This document shows positions 15,605-26,000 of a DNA stretch of 64,000 nt, in pieces. This stretch comes from Lyngbya sp. HA4199-MV5 (GTDB lineage: Bacteria > Cyanobacteriota > Cyanobacteriia > Leptolyngbyales > Leptolyngbyaceae): positions 1-64,000 of the forward strand of contig JAHHHL010000031.1 of assembly GCA_019359375.1 (NCBI GenBank), given 5' to 3'. The notes beneath the pieces were generated by a model, which ran no database searches, had not been told where the DNA came from, and saw only the letters and a program-made list of their open reading frames with translations. Position 1 is the stretch's first letter. Every line of letters begins with the position of its first letter. The translations under genes and the position numbers were made by a program.

Positions 15605-16325
15605 AAAGATAGTTCTAGTTTAAGTGTTTGAATGGCTTTAGTGGCCAATTCAGGATAAGGCAACGTGTTTGAGCAGTGAAAGTAATCCAAAGCGGTATGT
15701 AATGATGAAAATGAATCCCTGAGACTATTGAAGAACCTACATTTTGCTGCTTCTTGTGCAAGGATTAAGATACCTTGCACTAACCTATAGGGTGAAGATG
15801 GTCAATGTCTTTTGAAGGGCTGAAAATCAGACACCACTTGCAATTCATGCTCAATCATGTATGGATAATGTCTGAAACGCAAGTTGAAAACTACACTTAG
15901 GGTAATCTAATAATAAGATTGAGATTAAAATGATAATGGCTTACATGTCACTTTTTTCTAAAACAAGAGAAGCTGGCTTTAAAGTAGATATCTAGCTCTT
16001 ATTTTGCTACTCCAGGCATAGTTCAACTTGTTACGATAGAGAGGTAGCTGCTAAGTGCAAAGGCGGTAGCAGTGTGCTATATTGTCGCGTGATCTTTTAA
16101 GGCTACAAACCAAATGCTTTATCTGCTACAAGCGATGTGGCAAATTAGCTACTTCTGGATAAGGAGTGCGAAAGAGAATCAAAACGCCAAGAGAAGAATC
16201 ATTAGAAGCTTCTTGTAAAGGTGGGTAATGAATAGTGCATCAGAGAAACTTGCAGATTGCTTCTCTGATGCAAACTTGCATGGTGAGCAACTAATTAGAG
16301 TCGGTCAATCCATATTTCCTGCTGT
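15605..16325. other. AT-rich non-coding spacer with hairpins
   Basis: No convincing gene. It contains an 8-bp perfect hairpin GTGCAAGG (15756-15763) / CCTTGCAC (15773-15780), several GTAGC/GCTAC words (for example near 16043, 16066, 16146) and the inverted repeat at 16237-16271. Length and operator density suggest a regulatory or recombination region; no iteron array typical of a plasmid origin is visible. Confidence 0.5.
16237..16271. repeat. Perfect 11-bp inverted repeat beside the recombinase gene
   Basis: GCATCAGAGAA (16237-16247) and TTCTCTGATGC (16261-16271) are exact reverse complements with a 13-nt spacer. AAACTTGCA also repeats directly at 16246 and 16272. It lies 55 bp beyond the stop of the recombinase gene, so it could be its terminator stem or a recombination site; no T-run follows on the recombinase strand. 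Confidence 0.5.
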
Positions 16326-17501
16326 CTATGCAGCGTCGGAATCGGACTGTTCGGGAAACTCCGGTGGCTCGGGTCGATCAGGATTAGTGTATCCTGCCTC
16401 GAAGATCTGCTGAAAGAAACTGTCAGGAATCCAGTGTTCATAGGTTTCCTCATGAATTTTGGCTGAGTGTCCCATCATCTTGGCTGCAACATTCGTCGGG
16501 AGCCGAAACCCAATTACCCGCACCGCCCAAGCATGACGGAGGTTATAGGGTGGAAAACCAATGTTCGCTGCTCTAAAGATTGCTCCGACTTTTCCACCCA
16601 GTTTGGAATTAATCTTGGTCTTTTCCTTCATCCCGACCGCAGGAATCTTCACGTCACGCAAGTTAAAACGATCGATCCATTCCAAGTGATAGGGCCAAAC
16701 CCGGTAGGCTTTTTTGCTGCCGGTTTTACCACCAATTACACGAATTGTGATACCTCCATTTTCCAAGTCCGTAGTGTCAAGATGCCAGATTTCATGTGGA
16801 CGCAAACCATAGGTGGCTATCATTCCGTATGCCCACCGCCAATCTTTGCGAATCTTATAGAAGCCCTCCACAACTTGGGTGTCCGAGGGTAAGTTTCGGG
16901 GGGCTGCCTTGCGAGGAGAGTACTTCCCTTGCAATTTCTTGAAACTCACCTTCAACCCAGCCATATTCGCTAGAGCTTGAAGCGCCATGCAGGTTCTGAG
17001 GCGAGTTTTGGTGTCAGGTTTTGTTGCTTTGATGATGCTTTCGAGCAGCCCAACTGTTAGCCGCACCTTGTCTTCAAGCTTCTTGAACACTGGCTTGTAA
17101 TCGGAGTCCCAGGTTGTTTGAGATTCGGAGGTACGGGCACGTTCAGTAAAGTATTTCTCCTCGAAATCTGCGATCCACTGAGCAGGTTTTTTCTGGGTGA
17201 TCTGACCATTGCGTGAAGTCTGATACAAACTCCAATCAAACTGCCCTTTGTTCAATAGCCGCCGAACAACTCTCGCTTCGGCTTCCGCTTGCTTAAGTCC
17301 CTCTACGGTGTTTGGTAGCCCTAATGCAACCTTCTGTTGGTGTGGTTTTGCAGAAAGGTCGTATCGATCGGGTAACGTACCTTGAATGGCTAGTGTTTCA
17401 CCAGTGATCACTACAGAAAGCTTGACCTTACCGGTTTTGAGCCGTAAGTTTGTTGCTGCATGGGCTTCGAGAAAATTTGGCTCTCGTTGTCGTTTTGCCA
17501 T
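16326..17501 (-). CDS. Diverged tyrosine recombinase (integrase)
   Basis: 391 aa from ATG 17501, preceded by GGAGGG at 8 bp. The C-terminal half carries the tyrosine recombinase motifs: R234 in TYGLRPHEIWHLD, a Lys in GGKTGSKKAYRV, R322 in PPYNLRHAWAVR (the usual first His is Tyr here), H345 in KMMGHS and the nucleophile Y354 in EETYEHW. The N-terminal half has an arm-type basic region and a helical core-binding domain. Such integrases occur on cyanobacterial islands and plasmids. Partner attachment sites are not identified. Confidence 0.82.
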   Translation of the reverse strand: MAKRQREPNFLEAHAATNLRLKTGKVKLSVVITGETLAIQGTLPDRYDLSAKPHQQKVALGLPNTVEGLKQAEAEARVVRRLLNKGQFDWSLYQTSRNGQITQKKPAQWIADFEEKYFTERARTSESQTTWDSDYKPVFKKLEDKVRLTVGLLESIIKATKPDTKTRLRTCMALQALANMAGLKVSFKKLQGKYSPRKAAPRNLPSDTQVVEGFYKIRKDWRWAYGMIATYGLRPHEIWHLDTTDLENGGITIRVIGGKTGSKKAYRVWPYHLEWIDRFNLRDVKIPAVGMKEKTKINSKLGGKVGAIFRAANIGFPPYNLRHAWAVRVIGFRLPTNVAAKMMGHSAKIHEETYEHWIPDSFFQQIFEAGYTNPDRPEPPEFPEQSDSDAA

Positions 17502-18023
17502 ACTATCTACCCTCCTTTGCAATCTGTAATTGAACCGAATAGCTCAGCGTGAACAGGTGGGGGACGCTTTTGCTAAGGACTGATTCTAGGTACTTGACCT
17601 GAGTTTGTCTTCTACTGCCTTGACAGATTGGATGAACAGCAGCTTTAAACTGCTCTAAGAAATAAATTGTTTGCATCAGACTCTCTCACTTTGGGGGATG
17701 GAGATTGACAATCTCTGACAGCTTCTACCTTCAGCAAGCTTTGTTTGCACGAGTAACTCGGCTCGTACAACTGACCGTCGCCCATGTTAATCCAAAGCGA
17801 AGGGTGAACCCTTTGCTCAACTAGAGTTGGGCGATCAATTAAAGCTTGCTAATGGGACTACTAGAGGGTGTAGCTTGTCAGCAAACTCTTCTAAAATTGC
17901 TGCAAGGATTGGCACTCCGTGTATTCAGTACTGTAGCGAAAAAGCTCAGTTGGGCAAAGTTCAGTTCGGGTCCTCTTAAGGATTTTGCAGAAATATGCTC
18001 TCTTAAAAAGGTAACTAACAGGT
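17502..18023. other. Non-coding spacer between divergent recombinase and NACHT genes
   Basis: No convincing gene. Short dyad CAACTAGAGTTG near 17818. It should contain both divergent promoters, but no strong -35/-10 pair stands out. Confidence 0.4.
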
Positions 18024-20699
18024 ATGGCGAAGGAAGTCTCTCGAAATCGCGACAGCATTGTCTTATCTGAAGCGGGTCGAAAACGCCTCAAGCGATTGAT
18101 GGATCGGCATGCCTACTCGATCGCGGCTTTGGCACATGAAGCTGAGACCGGGGAGAACCAGGTTAAGAAGGCGTTGGATGGTAGAGCGATCGATCGAAAA
18201 ACCGTTTGGAAACTAGCAAAGGTATTCCACGCTGAGGCGGTTGATCTGATCGATGCAAGAGATTGGCAAGTATACTGCACTCAGCGGGCAAGAGCGTACC
18301 TGCAACTAACCACCTCACCCATTCTTTCTAGGGAAGGTGCTGCCCCTAACTGGCAAGAGTACCAGATTGATGTTGAGCTAGAGTTGCGACAACAGCAATT
18401 ACCTCTGAAGCGAACTAGCTATTCCCTGCAGGAAGGGAGTGACTTATTTACACTGTCCCCTGATGAAGTTATCCACACTGATTCAATCCCTGCTTTCCTA
18501 GAGCGCATCTTTAAAGCTGACAATTTACGTACTGCCCAACGCATTGCTGTGACAGGACCATTGGGTGCAGGAAAAACGAATTGCCTACAGCGGATGATTG
18601 CCTGGCTTTTATCTCATCCTCAGTACGGGATACCTATCTGGATTCCAGCAGCAGCATTGCAAGCTTCAACGACGGTAGAAGATTATTTACGAACCAACTG
18701 GTTAGCGGGAGAACGAGTATCTGGGCTTGACTGGGAGGAGTTTTTAATTGAATTAACGGAAGGACGCATCTGGCTTTTTCTGGATGCCGTAGACGAATGT
18801 GGGGGCAATGCGATGTCCAGCCTAGCAAGTCTGAAAGTTCAACTGACGAAGTGGTTAACCCATGCCCATCTTGTGATCTCGTGCCGCGGTACTGTTTGGG
18901 ATCTCGAATCTAATCCATTGCGACCTCAGTTTAACGTGTACTGCATCAAACCATTGCATTACGGTAATTCAGCGCAAACCGATCAAGTTCAAGAATTTAT
19001 CAACGTGCGATTTCGACACAATCCCAAGCAAGGAGTGCAGTTAAGACATCGCTTGGAACGCTCTGAGAATCGATCGCTTAAGAATTTAGTTCGCAATCCA
19101 TTTTGTCTGGAACTTCTATGCTATCTGTGGCAGATTTGGCAGCGAAGTCCGAACCGACTACGCTGGAATCGCTTACCGCAAACCCGCTTTGAGCTGTATG
19201 AGTGGTACGTCCATTACTTGGTTGATGTATGGCGCCCTCAATCTGGAAGCAGAGAACTACAATTCAGCCCAATCTTACTGGCGATTCAAGTGCTTGCCCT
19301 CCGTGCACTATTGGAGGAGCGATCGCCTTTTCGGATACGTCACGCCTTTATTTTGGAGGTATGGCAGTCTGAAGGATTTGATCCAGATTGGTTAGAACTT
19401 CTTAAGCAAAACGGTATCCTAAGTCTGATTGGACATGCTCAGGAAAATGCTGCAGAGGATGTTTACAGCTTCCTGCATCCGGTGTTCCAGAGCTATTTTG
19501 CTGCCAGAGCCGTTGAACGTCACCAAGTTCTGTTTGATCCCTGTGGTGAACCAGGAACTTATGTCGCACTAGAGTTGCACTTTTGGGAGGTGGTATTGCT
19601 CTACCTCGAACGCCCACTCTCAAGTTCAAGTATTCTAAGTTCAGATAAAGAAGCGCTGCTGCAAGCCTTGTCCGAATTTAACGATCAATTTAGTGGATTC
19701 TACACGTTTAGAGCACGGCTCCTTGCTGCCACTGGCATCAACTGCTATGAAAGATTCACTCAAAAAGAAAAGGTGGTTGATTCGATTGCGTGTTGGAGTT
19801 GTAGAATCCTTGACCCAAACCAAAGTGAGTTCTTAACTTTGTCACCTGGTTATATAGAAAAGTATGCAACTCAGGCGTTACTCGAAACAGATGCTGTTCA
19901 AGCTCTGGCTTCTCTCAAAAAATTATTGAAGAAGACACCTCAGCAGACGGTAGAAACTCACCTGAGAATTATTGATCGACTTCTACAAATTGAAGGAGGA
20001 AAACAGATTGCGTTTCGGGAAATCCGCTATTTATCACAGCAATCTCTGATGACTCAACTTCAATTACTACCAGTGCTGCACAAGTTTTTTCGCATCTATG
20101 AACCTGATGATACGGAGTCGATGAATCAGATTAAATCTGTGTTACTTTCGAATACGCAAGATGAATCCAATGTGGCAATCCTTCGCCTCCAAGCGACACT
20201 CTCGTTGAGAGAGATTGATTTCGAACACCCAGCAATCGCAGAAACTTTAGCGCAACTTAGATCAGCTTCTAATCAGGAGGTGGTTCAAGTTGCAAGGGTT
20301 CTCCATCAGTGGTTGGTAGATGGAAATCCAAGCGTACAGAATCTGCTGTATGGCGAAGACGGTTACTACCGTTATTACTCGTTAGAGGAAATTGATGTGT
20401 TACTTGCAGAAAGCAATCATCAACTACGTTCTCAGTCAATAATCGCTGCGGAAGTGCTGACCCAACTTGCAATGGCTATCAAGACGGACGGAAATTTTAG
20501 AGTTACGTTTCAAGGGGAACGCTTAATTCGACTTTTCAGTATCTTTAAACGGATTATCCGTAATTATAATGCGGCATCCGGGCAAGATGAAATCAGATTG
20601 ACTTCTTCGTTACTCACTTGCTTTGAGCTAATCAATATTTGCTCTGAACAGTTGCCGTACCCACAAGTGTTCTCTGCTTGGCTCACGGCTACCTCATAA
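18024..20699 (+). CDS. HTH-NACHT STAND NTPase with helical C-terminus
   Basis: 891 aa. Residues about 14-80 form a Cro/C1-like HTH (YSIAALAHEAETGENQVKKAL). The NACHT ATPase follows: Walker A VTGPLGAGKTNCL (about 175-187), Walker B IWLFLDAVDECGG (D254, D257, E258) and the sensor-like HLVISCRGT. Beyond about residue 480 are helical, HEAT-like repeats. This architecture is common in cyanobacteria. NACHT proteins in bacteria are STAND-type switches, several of them shown to be anti-phage; the N-terminal HTH rather than a toxic effector makes a regulator equally possible. Start supported by its own divergent position. Confidence 0.82.
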   Translation: MAKEVSRNRDSIVLSEAGRKRLKRLMDRHAYSIAALAHEAETGENQVKKALDGRAIDRKTVWKLAKVFHAEAVDLIDARDWQVYCTQRARAYLQLTTSPILSREGAAPNWQEYQIDVELELRQQQLPLKRTSYSLQEGSDLFTLSPDEVIHTDSIPAFLERIFKADNLRTAQRIAVTGPLGAGKTNCLQRMIAWLLSHPQYGIPIWIPAAALQASTTVEDYLRTNWLAGERVSGLDWEEFLIELTEGRIWLFLDAVDECGGNAMSSLASLKVQLTKWLTHAHLVISCRGTVWDLESNPLRPQFNVYCIKPLHYGNSAQTDQVQEFINVRFRHNPKQGVQLRHRLERSENRSLKNLVRNPFCLELLCYLWQIWQRSPNRLRWNRLPQTRFELYEWYVHYLVDVWRPQSGSRELQFSPILLAIQVLALRALLEERSPFRIRHAFILEVWQSEGFDPDWLELLKQNGILSLIGHAQENAAEDVYSFLHPVFQSYFAARAVERHQVLFDPCGEPGTYVALELHFWEVVLLYLERPLSSSSILSSDKEALLQALSEFNDQFSGFYTFRARLLAATGINCYERFTQKEKVVDSIACWSCRILDPNQSEFLTLSPGYIEKYATQALLETDAVQALASLKKLLKKTPQQTVETHLRIIDRLLQIEGGKQIAFREIRYLSQQSLMTQLQLLPVLHKFFRIYEPDDTESMNQIKSVLLSNTQDESNVAILRLQATLSLREIDFEHPAIAETLAQLRSASNQEVVQVARVLHQWLVDGNPSVQNLLYGEDGYYRYYSLEEIDVLLAESNHQLRSQSIIAAEVLTQLAMAIKTDGNFRVTFQGERLIRLFSIFKRIIRNYNAASGQDEIRLTSSLLTCFELINICSEQLPYPQVFSAWLTATS

Positions 20700-20853
20700 G
20701 CATGAGGAATGATACGCTGCGAAGTGTTTGCAAATTTGCTAGAAACTGAACGCACTGCGATCTGAATCACATCCAAGCAGTTAGGAGCACTGTCTCTTCT
20801 CTATGAACGCTTATTCGGATAGCCAGATCGCCCGTTGGCAAATTAGAAGAGAT

Positions 20854-21396
20854 TTACGTTGACTGGCTGCGAATCACCTCGATCGCCTTCTCCAACCAAT
20901 TCAAATAAGTTTGTTCTCGTTGCTTTGCTAAGTCCAATACCAGTCGATGTAGTTTTTGCTCACGCGATGCAGTCGGATTATTCAAAGATGAAACCTCGAT
21001 CGCATTGCACTGGGCTAACTTCTCCCCCCGTGCTGCAAGTTCCTGCTCCAGTAGAAGCACGATCGCCTCGTTCGATAGTTGAGCTGCGAAGTAGAGTTGC
21101 ACCAGCAAAGGTTCTTGCAACACAGGCAACGGTTGATGCGTCTGAAGCCAGCGAGTTAACTCTGCTTCACCTGCTTCGGTAATTCGGTAGACCTTGCGGT
21201 TGGGGCGATCGTGCTGAATCTCCACGGTACAGGTAATCCACCCCTGCGCCTCTAGTTTGTCTAACGTGCGATAAATCTGCGCCTGATCCGCCTGCCACAA
21301 ATGGGCAATGCAATCATCAAAGCACTCGGTTTTGAGATCGTAGCCTGTCCGCTCCTGTTGTTGAAGCAGACCGAGAATCACATGAGCAAGCGACAT
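20854..21396 (-). CDS. PadR-family transcriptional regulator
   Basis: 180 aa from ATG 21396, the usual start just before SLAHVILGLL; an upstream frame to 21414 exists. The winged helix is typical: GYDLKTECFDD, QIYRTLDKLEAQGWI and a wing RKVYRITEAGEAELTRWL. The C-terminal helices (about 100-180) match the PadR effector/dimer domain. PadR proteins repress nearby genes in response to small molecules. The IS-end palindrome lies 24 bp upstream, possibly having replaced its native promoter. Confidence 0.88.
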   Translation of the reverse strand: MSLAHVILGLLQQQERTGYDLKTECFDDCIAHLWQADQAQIYRTLDKLEAQGWITCTVEIQHDRPNRKVYRITEAGEAELTRWLQTHQPLPVLQEPLLVQLYFAAQLSNEAIVLLLEQELAARGEKLAQCNAIEVSSLNNPTASREQKLHRLVLDLAKQREQTYLNWLEKAIEVIRSQST

Positions 21397-21419
21397 AAGC
21401 GGTTTACCGAACAAGCAGG

Positions 21420-21483
21420 GGCATTGTCAACTTAACCGGGACTGTTCAGAATTCAGTACAGTCCCGGTTAAGTTGACAATGCC
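21420..21483. mobile_element. 64-bp palindrome made of two IS-type ends (MITE or remnant)
   Basis: GGCATTGTCAACTTAACCGG and six more bases (21420-21445) are perfectly repeated in inverse at 21458-21483, with a 12-nt spacer centred on GAATTC. The outer 17 bases closely match the ends of the IS6-type element at 40866-41697 (GGCATTATCAACTTAAC). No flanking duplication is visible. The right arm carries TTGACA reading rightward and contains the start of the next small gene. Confidence 0.75.
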
Positions 21484-21721
21484 ATTGTTTGATATCAAAG
21501 TTCAGCAGGAAACTCGTCAGGAGGCTGTCCGAATGGCGTATCAACAGCAGCAACGAATTAAGCAGGAGGCATCCCAAGCAAAAATGATTACCCGAATGCA
21601 GCAGTTTTTAGCTTCTGGTGATCCCATTCTGGTTGCTGAGGCGTTGGCATGGGCAAAAGTAAATCCTGGCATTTTGAAAGTCAACCAACTTTCTCTTCTG
21701 CCCAAGCTCCAGACGGATTGA
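21479..21721 (+). CDS. Small unknown protein
   Basis: 80 aa from ATG 21479 (TTG 21473 also possible). Its first codons lie inside the IS-end palindrome, so the original start may have been lost and the present one supplied by the insertion. The sequence is Gln/Lys-rich at the N-terminus (QQETRQEAVRMAYQQQQRI) and ends LAWAKVNPGILKVNQ. No family recognised. It precedes the pPIWI-RE operon by 160 bp. Confidence 0.5.
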   Translation: MPLFDIKVQQETRQEAVRMAYQQQQRIKQEASQAKMITRMQQFLASGDPILVAEALAWAKVNPGILKVNQLSLLPKLQTD

Positions 21722-21882
21722 GGCAATGGCTGAAGTAGTTGAAATCTCATCAACTGAGGAATGTGGTCAAAATTCTTTCAAACCTTAAGCGCTACCTGTA
21801 GCCAAGTCTGAACATTTAAACGCTAAATCTGACCGATCCTCTAAAACCTGAGTTACTATAGTCCAAAGTACAAACGTTCGCC

Positions 21883-23007
21883 ATGCCAACCTTTCCTCCT
21901 CACCCTACGCAAGTTGCGACTCGCTTGGCAGTCGGAGTCGTGGAGTTGCAGAAGCAAATTGTGGCGGGAACCTCCTTGCCTGTGACCAGTCCGCAATCTC
22001 AATTTCGGGCTGGATTGGAGCAACTGTCGGTCTTATGCCTTGCACACAGCGTTAGACCGCCTGCTCACCATCAAGAAGCTGTTCAATGGCTGCATACCCC
22101 GATGGAACAGTGGTTGGGATTAGAATCCACGATGGCAACAGCGGGATTGAGTGGGGCGCTGTTGTTTCATGGCGTCCCAACAGAATATGCTTACGATTTG
22201 GCATTTCGAGTCGAGGGTGACAGCAACCTTGAGATTGACGACCTTCTATTCAAGGATATTTTGGAGTACTGCCAGCAGAATCGTTTGGAAGGTCAATACA
22301 CAAATGCTCGTCAGTTTTTAGTTGAACACTCGTGTCTACAGCAGGGCACTCATCTCATCAACAGTAACCTGGATTGGGATAAGCCAATCGCTGAACTCCT
22401 CTGTGCAATTTATGAGCGCATTCCGCTGAAAGCCAGAGTGACTGGAAGCGAAACTGAGATGGTTGCCCTATGCCCTCGCTGCGGCTGGACATTAGAGTGG
22501 TACGGTGATTACGCCTCATGCTATAGCGATCTCTGCGGACGTTTAGTAGAACGAATCCATCATCCCGATCGCTGGATTCCCTATCATCCCGAAATGGTTC
22601 GAGTGAATCGCGGGGTTCAGCAATATGTCGTCGCCCCAGAGCGGATGCTCCTGGTGTTGAAGTCAGCATTAGAACAGATGGGCGCGACCTGTGAACTTTG
22701 GGTTGCCGTTGACAGTTATGACCTCTGGGTTCAATTCCCTTCTGGTGTGCGCTGGGCGATCGACTTGAAGGACTACTCTAGTCCGACTCGCTTGGCTTCA
22801 GCGTTCAAGCCGTTCAAACGTTATCCCGAATGGGATGAATGCTTTTACGTCATTCCTGATTACCGTAAAGTTGGCAACTACAACGAGCAGCTACAGGCAA
22901 CCTGGAAAGCCAGATGCCAACGGGAGCCAGAGCTTCAGGACATCAAAATCTGCTACGTCAAGCAGATGCTCAAAAAAGCTGAACGTGTTGCTGGAGGTCG
23001 GGTATGA
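21883..23007 (+). CDS. pPIWI-RE system REase-like protein (Y domain, Zn-ribbon, PD-(D/E)xK)
   Basis: 374 aa. The first 180 residues are helical and match what is called the pPIWI_RE_Y region. A Zn-ribbon follows: C197-P-R-C200 and, about 17 residues later, CYSDLCG. The C-terminal third is a REase-fold nuclease: YDLWVQFPSG, then WAIDLKDYSS, where D-L-K at about 293-295 is the D/E-x-K motif. It overlaps the helicase gene by 4 bp (ATGA), the first gene of a three-gene island. In the model for these systems the nuclease cuts invading DNA held in an R-loop or similar guide complex; that function is predicted, not shown. A possible -10 (TACTAT) lies at 21854. Confidence 0.82.
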   Translation: MPTFPPHPTQVATRLAVGVVELQKQIVAGTSLPVTSPQSQFRAGLEQLSVLCLAHSVRPPAHHQEAVQWLHTPMEQWLGLESTMATAGLSGALLFHGVPTEYAYDLAFRVEGDSNLEIDDLLFKDILEYCQQNRLEGQYTNARQFLVEHSCLQQGTHLINSNLDWDKPIAELLCAIYERIPLKARVTGSETEMVALCPRCGWTLEWYGDYASCYSDLCGRLVERIHHPDRWIPYHPEMVRVNRGVQQYVVAPERMLLVLKSALEQMGATCELWVAVDSYDLWVQFPSGVRWAIDLKDYSSPTRLASAFKPFKRYPEWDECFYVIPDYRKVGNYNEQLQATWKARCQREPELQDIKICYVKQMLKKAERVAGGRV

Positions 23008-26000
23008 GGAATTGGCAGGATTGGCATAAACCCCTTGTCGAAGCACTCTATTCCCTGCTGGAAGATGGTTCCCTTGTCCGACTAGAGAAACGGGATTGTG
23101 CGCGTCTATTTGAAATTGAGATGCTGATTATGCTGCATGAGCGCATCAACAGCCCTCTCAGCCTCAAGGACACTTGGGCACTCACTACGGGTTACGTCAC
23201 ACCAGAAGTCGCAGAAAATGACCAGTTAAGGCAGCAAGTGGCGATCGCCCGCAATCGAGTTCGCTATCTCCGAACTAAAACCACATTCAACCGCCATTTA
23301 AATTGGTATGCTGAACTTCCTGCCACTATTCGCCTCTACGACGTTTCCCTGGAGTCCAGTACCTACTCTCGCCGCGCTATTCTGCATCATGTTCCTCAGC
23401 GCATTCAAGCGATCGAAGCGGCTCTTTCTACCTCAGCAGAACATACCCCCATCAAAGAGCAGGTTGCCAAAGCCGACACAGAATATGCGTTTTCAACCGA
23501 CACTGGGTATGAAACCATTCGGATTCCCGCAGAATTGATCAACGCCGCCAATACTCTGGCTTCTAAAACAACCCTTCAGCAAATTCCTAAACGGAATCAA
23601 CCCCGTCCCTCTATTATCATTCAGCGGTCAGAACTGCACCAAGCTGCGATCGAACTGAACGTGAAACTGCCAAAACGCGATTGGTTGCGATGGGTTGAGA
23701 ACTTCGAGTTAAGGCTGGTTGCGACCGAGCTTGTTCCTGCTGACTCATTTACGATTGATGGGCTATTTCATTTGCTGGGTCCGACCGGAGCCGGAAAAAG
23801 TACACTCATCTACCTGATTCTTTACCTACTCTGTCAGAAAAACTCCGACTTTCGAGTCACAGTGATTGCCAACACCGTAACCGATGCTTTGAATCTGGCA
23901 TCTGAATTAGAGCAAGCTGGAATTAAGGCGGCTCCAATCTTGGGGCGCGATCGCCAGTCGCACCGTTACCAATACGGCATGGCGCATCGAGACGAACTTG
24001 ATCCGGGGGTGTTGTTTAATCCGCAAGCACCGGAATTAGCCAATCCTGCTCTTCATTGGCTAACCGGAACCTGCATTCTTTCTGGCTTGGTTGAAGAGGG
24101 CATCACACCCGGTCAAGAACCTTGTCACAACCTCGTCTCGATCAAAACGGCGCGCAATCAGCGAAAACCCAGCAGTACCTATACCTGCCCGTTGATGCCC
24201 ATTTGCCCAGTGCATCAGGCAAATCGTGATTTGCTTCAGGCGCAAGTTTGGATTGCCACACCTGCTGCATTCCTCTTCACCGCCATGCCTTTGTCACTCT
24301 CAGGAACTCGCATACGAGCACTAGAAGCGACCTACTATTTCAGCGATCTCTTAATCATTGACGAGGTCGATCGCGTTCAGGTTTCGATCGAAGAACGGTT
24401 TGCACAAGCGACTGATCTAACTGGCAGCCAAAAATCTACGCTCGATACCCTTGAGATGGTTCTGACTGAACAGGAGTATCGAACCGGTAAAACTCGACTT
24501 AACGACAAGCGGCATCGAGAACTGAAAGTAACCGTTCGAGAAGCCAGCCGTCTGGCTGATTGGCTTCTCGGACTTTTATTTGACTACACCCACCTGCGAA
24601 GCTGGGCAGAAGCGCCACTCTACAACACACTGGTTTACGACAATTTAGTCGAAACAGTGAGGTCTCTTACGCCTGCGGAGGTTGACCCAACCCAGCTAGA
24701 GACCGCCCTAACTCAACTGAGGCAAAGCTTTGAGTCTTACTGTCGGCATTCCACTGGCGAACTGGATGCGATCGTTAGCAACGTCAAAAACACGGGAGAA
24801 CTCTTTTTCCATCAGCTTAGAGCCTGGCTCAACTCAGAACTTCCTTTTCCACTTGCTCACACTCCTGCTGCCCAAACGTTTCTAGAACGACTGGGGTTTG
24901 CAGTTGTGTTGAGTGCCCTGGAATATCAGGTGAATAACCTGCTGAAGCAGTGGTCAGGATCTGCACCAGAACTGCAAGAGGGAGTTAACTTCAGCATTCA
25001 CCCACCTGAGGAGTACGTTGACCTGGGAATTGAAACCCCGTTAGGCAATATTCTCGGCTATCAATTTGTGGATCAGACCGGCGAAGGAAGCCCCCGAGGA
25101 ATTCTACGCTACCTCAACTGTCATGGGTTAGGGCGCTATTTACTGCTGCGCTTCCCTTACCTTTATCTCAGCTTATGTGGCGATTACGGACCTCATATCC
25201 TGCTAACCAGTGCCACTTCCTGGTCTCCCGGTTCACCTCAGTTTCACGTTGCCGTACCACCTCATGCGGTCTTAATCCCTCCTTCCAACATAGAAGCGAT
25301 CGCCCATAGCCACTTCGAGTTTTTGCGAGTTCCTGGTCTGAGTGGGGATGGAATCACCGTTAGCGGAAACTTTGGACAATACCGTTATGACAATTTGATC
25401 AAACTGGTTCGCTACCTATCCAGCAGTACGGGGAGTAGTCGTTCCAGGCTGGAGCAAGAGCTTGACTACTGGCAAGCACAGGGTAATCGTCGCGGGATTC
25501 TCTTATTAACGGGAAGCTACTCAGAAGCTCGTTATGTTGCTGATTACCTCCAGTTCTCACATAAATGGAAAGACTTGGTTGATTGCATTGTCAGCGATCG
25601 CGAAACCGAAGAGGATGACTGGCTCTTACGGCGTAGCCTGGCTGAGGAATTTCCTGAACGTAACAAACCAATTCTAGTCACTCCACTGGGCAGCATCCAG
25701 CGAGGGTACAACATTTTAGATCCGCAAACTCAGACTGCGTTTCTAGGCACCGTCTTCTTTCTGGTTCGGCCTTATCCTCAACCCACTGACTTTGGCAGAC
25801 ATATTCGCGGCATCCACAAGTGGGTGACTGAAAACTTACTGCTGGATGCAAATGTCCTATCTACTCAATTAGGGAATAATGCCATTGATGCAATCACACA
25901 GCTTCGCAGTGAGAGCCATCGTCAATGGCGAAGACGACTACGTTCTTCAGCGCTAGGCTCTGCGGCAATGGAAACTGAGTTCTGGCATGAGTTGTGTTGG

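Noticed and set aside
15756-15780. Riboswitch or attenuator from the GTGCAAGG/CCTTGCAC hairpin
   Set aside because: A single 8-bp stem with no adjacent gene start or T-run is too little support.
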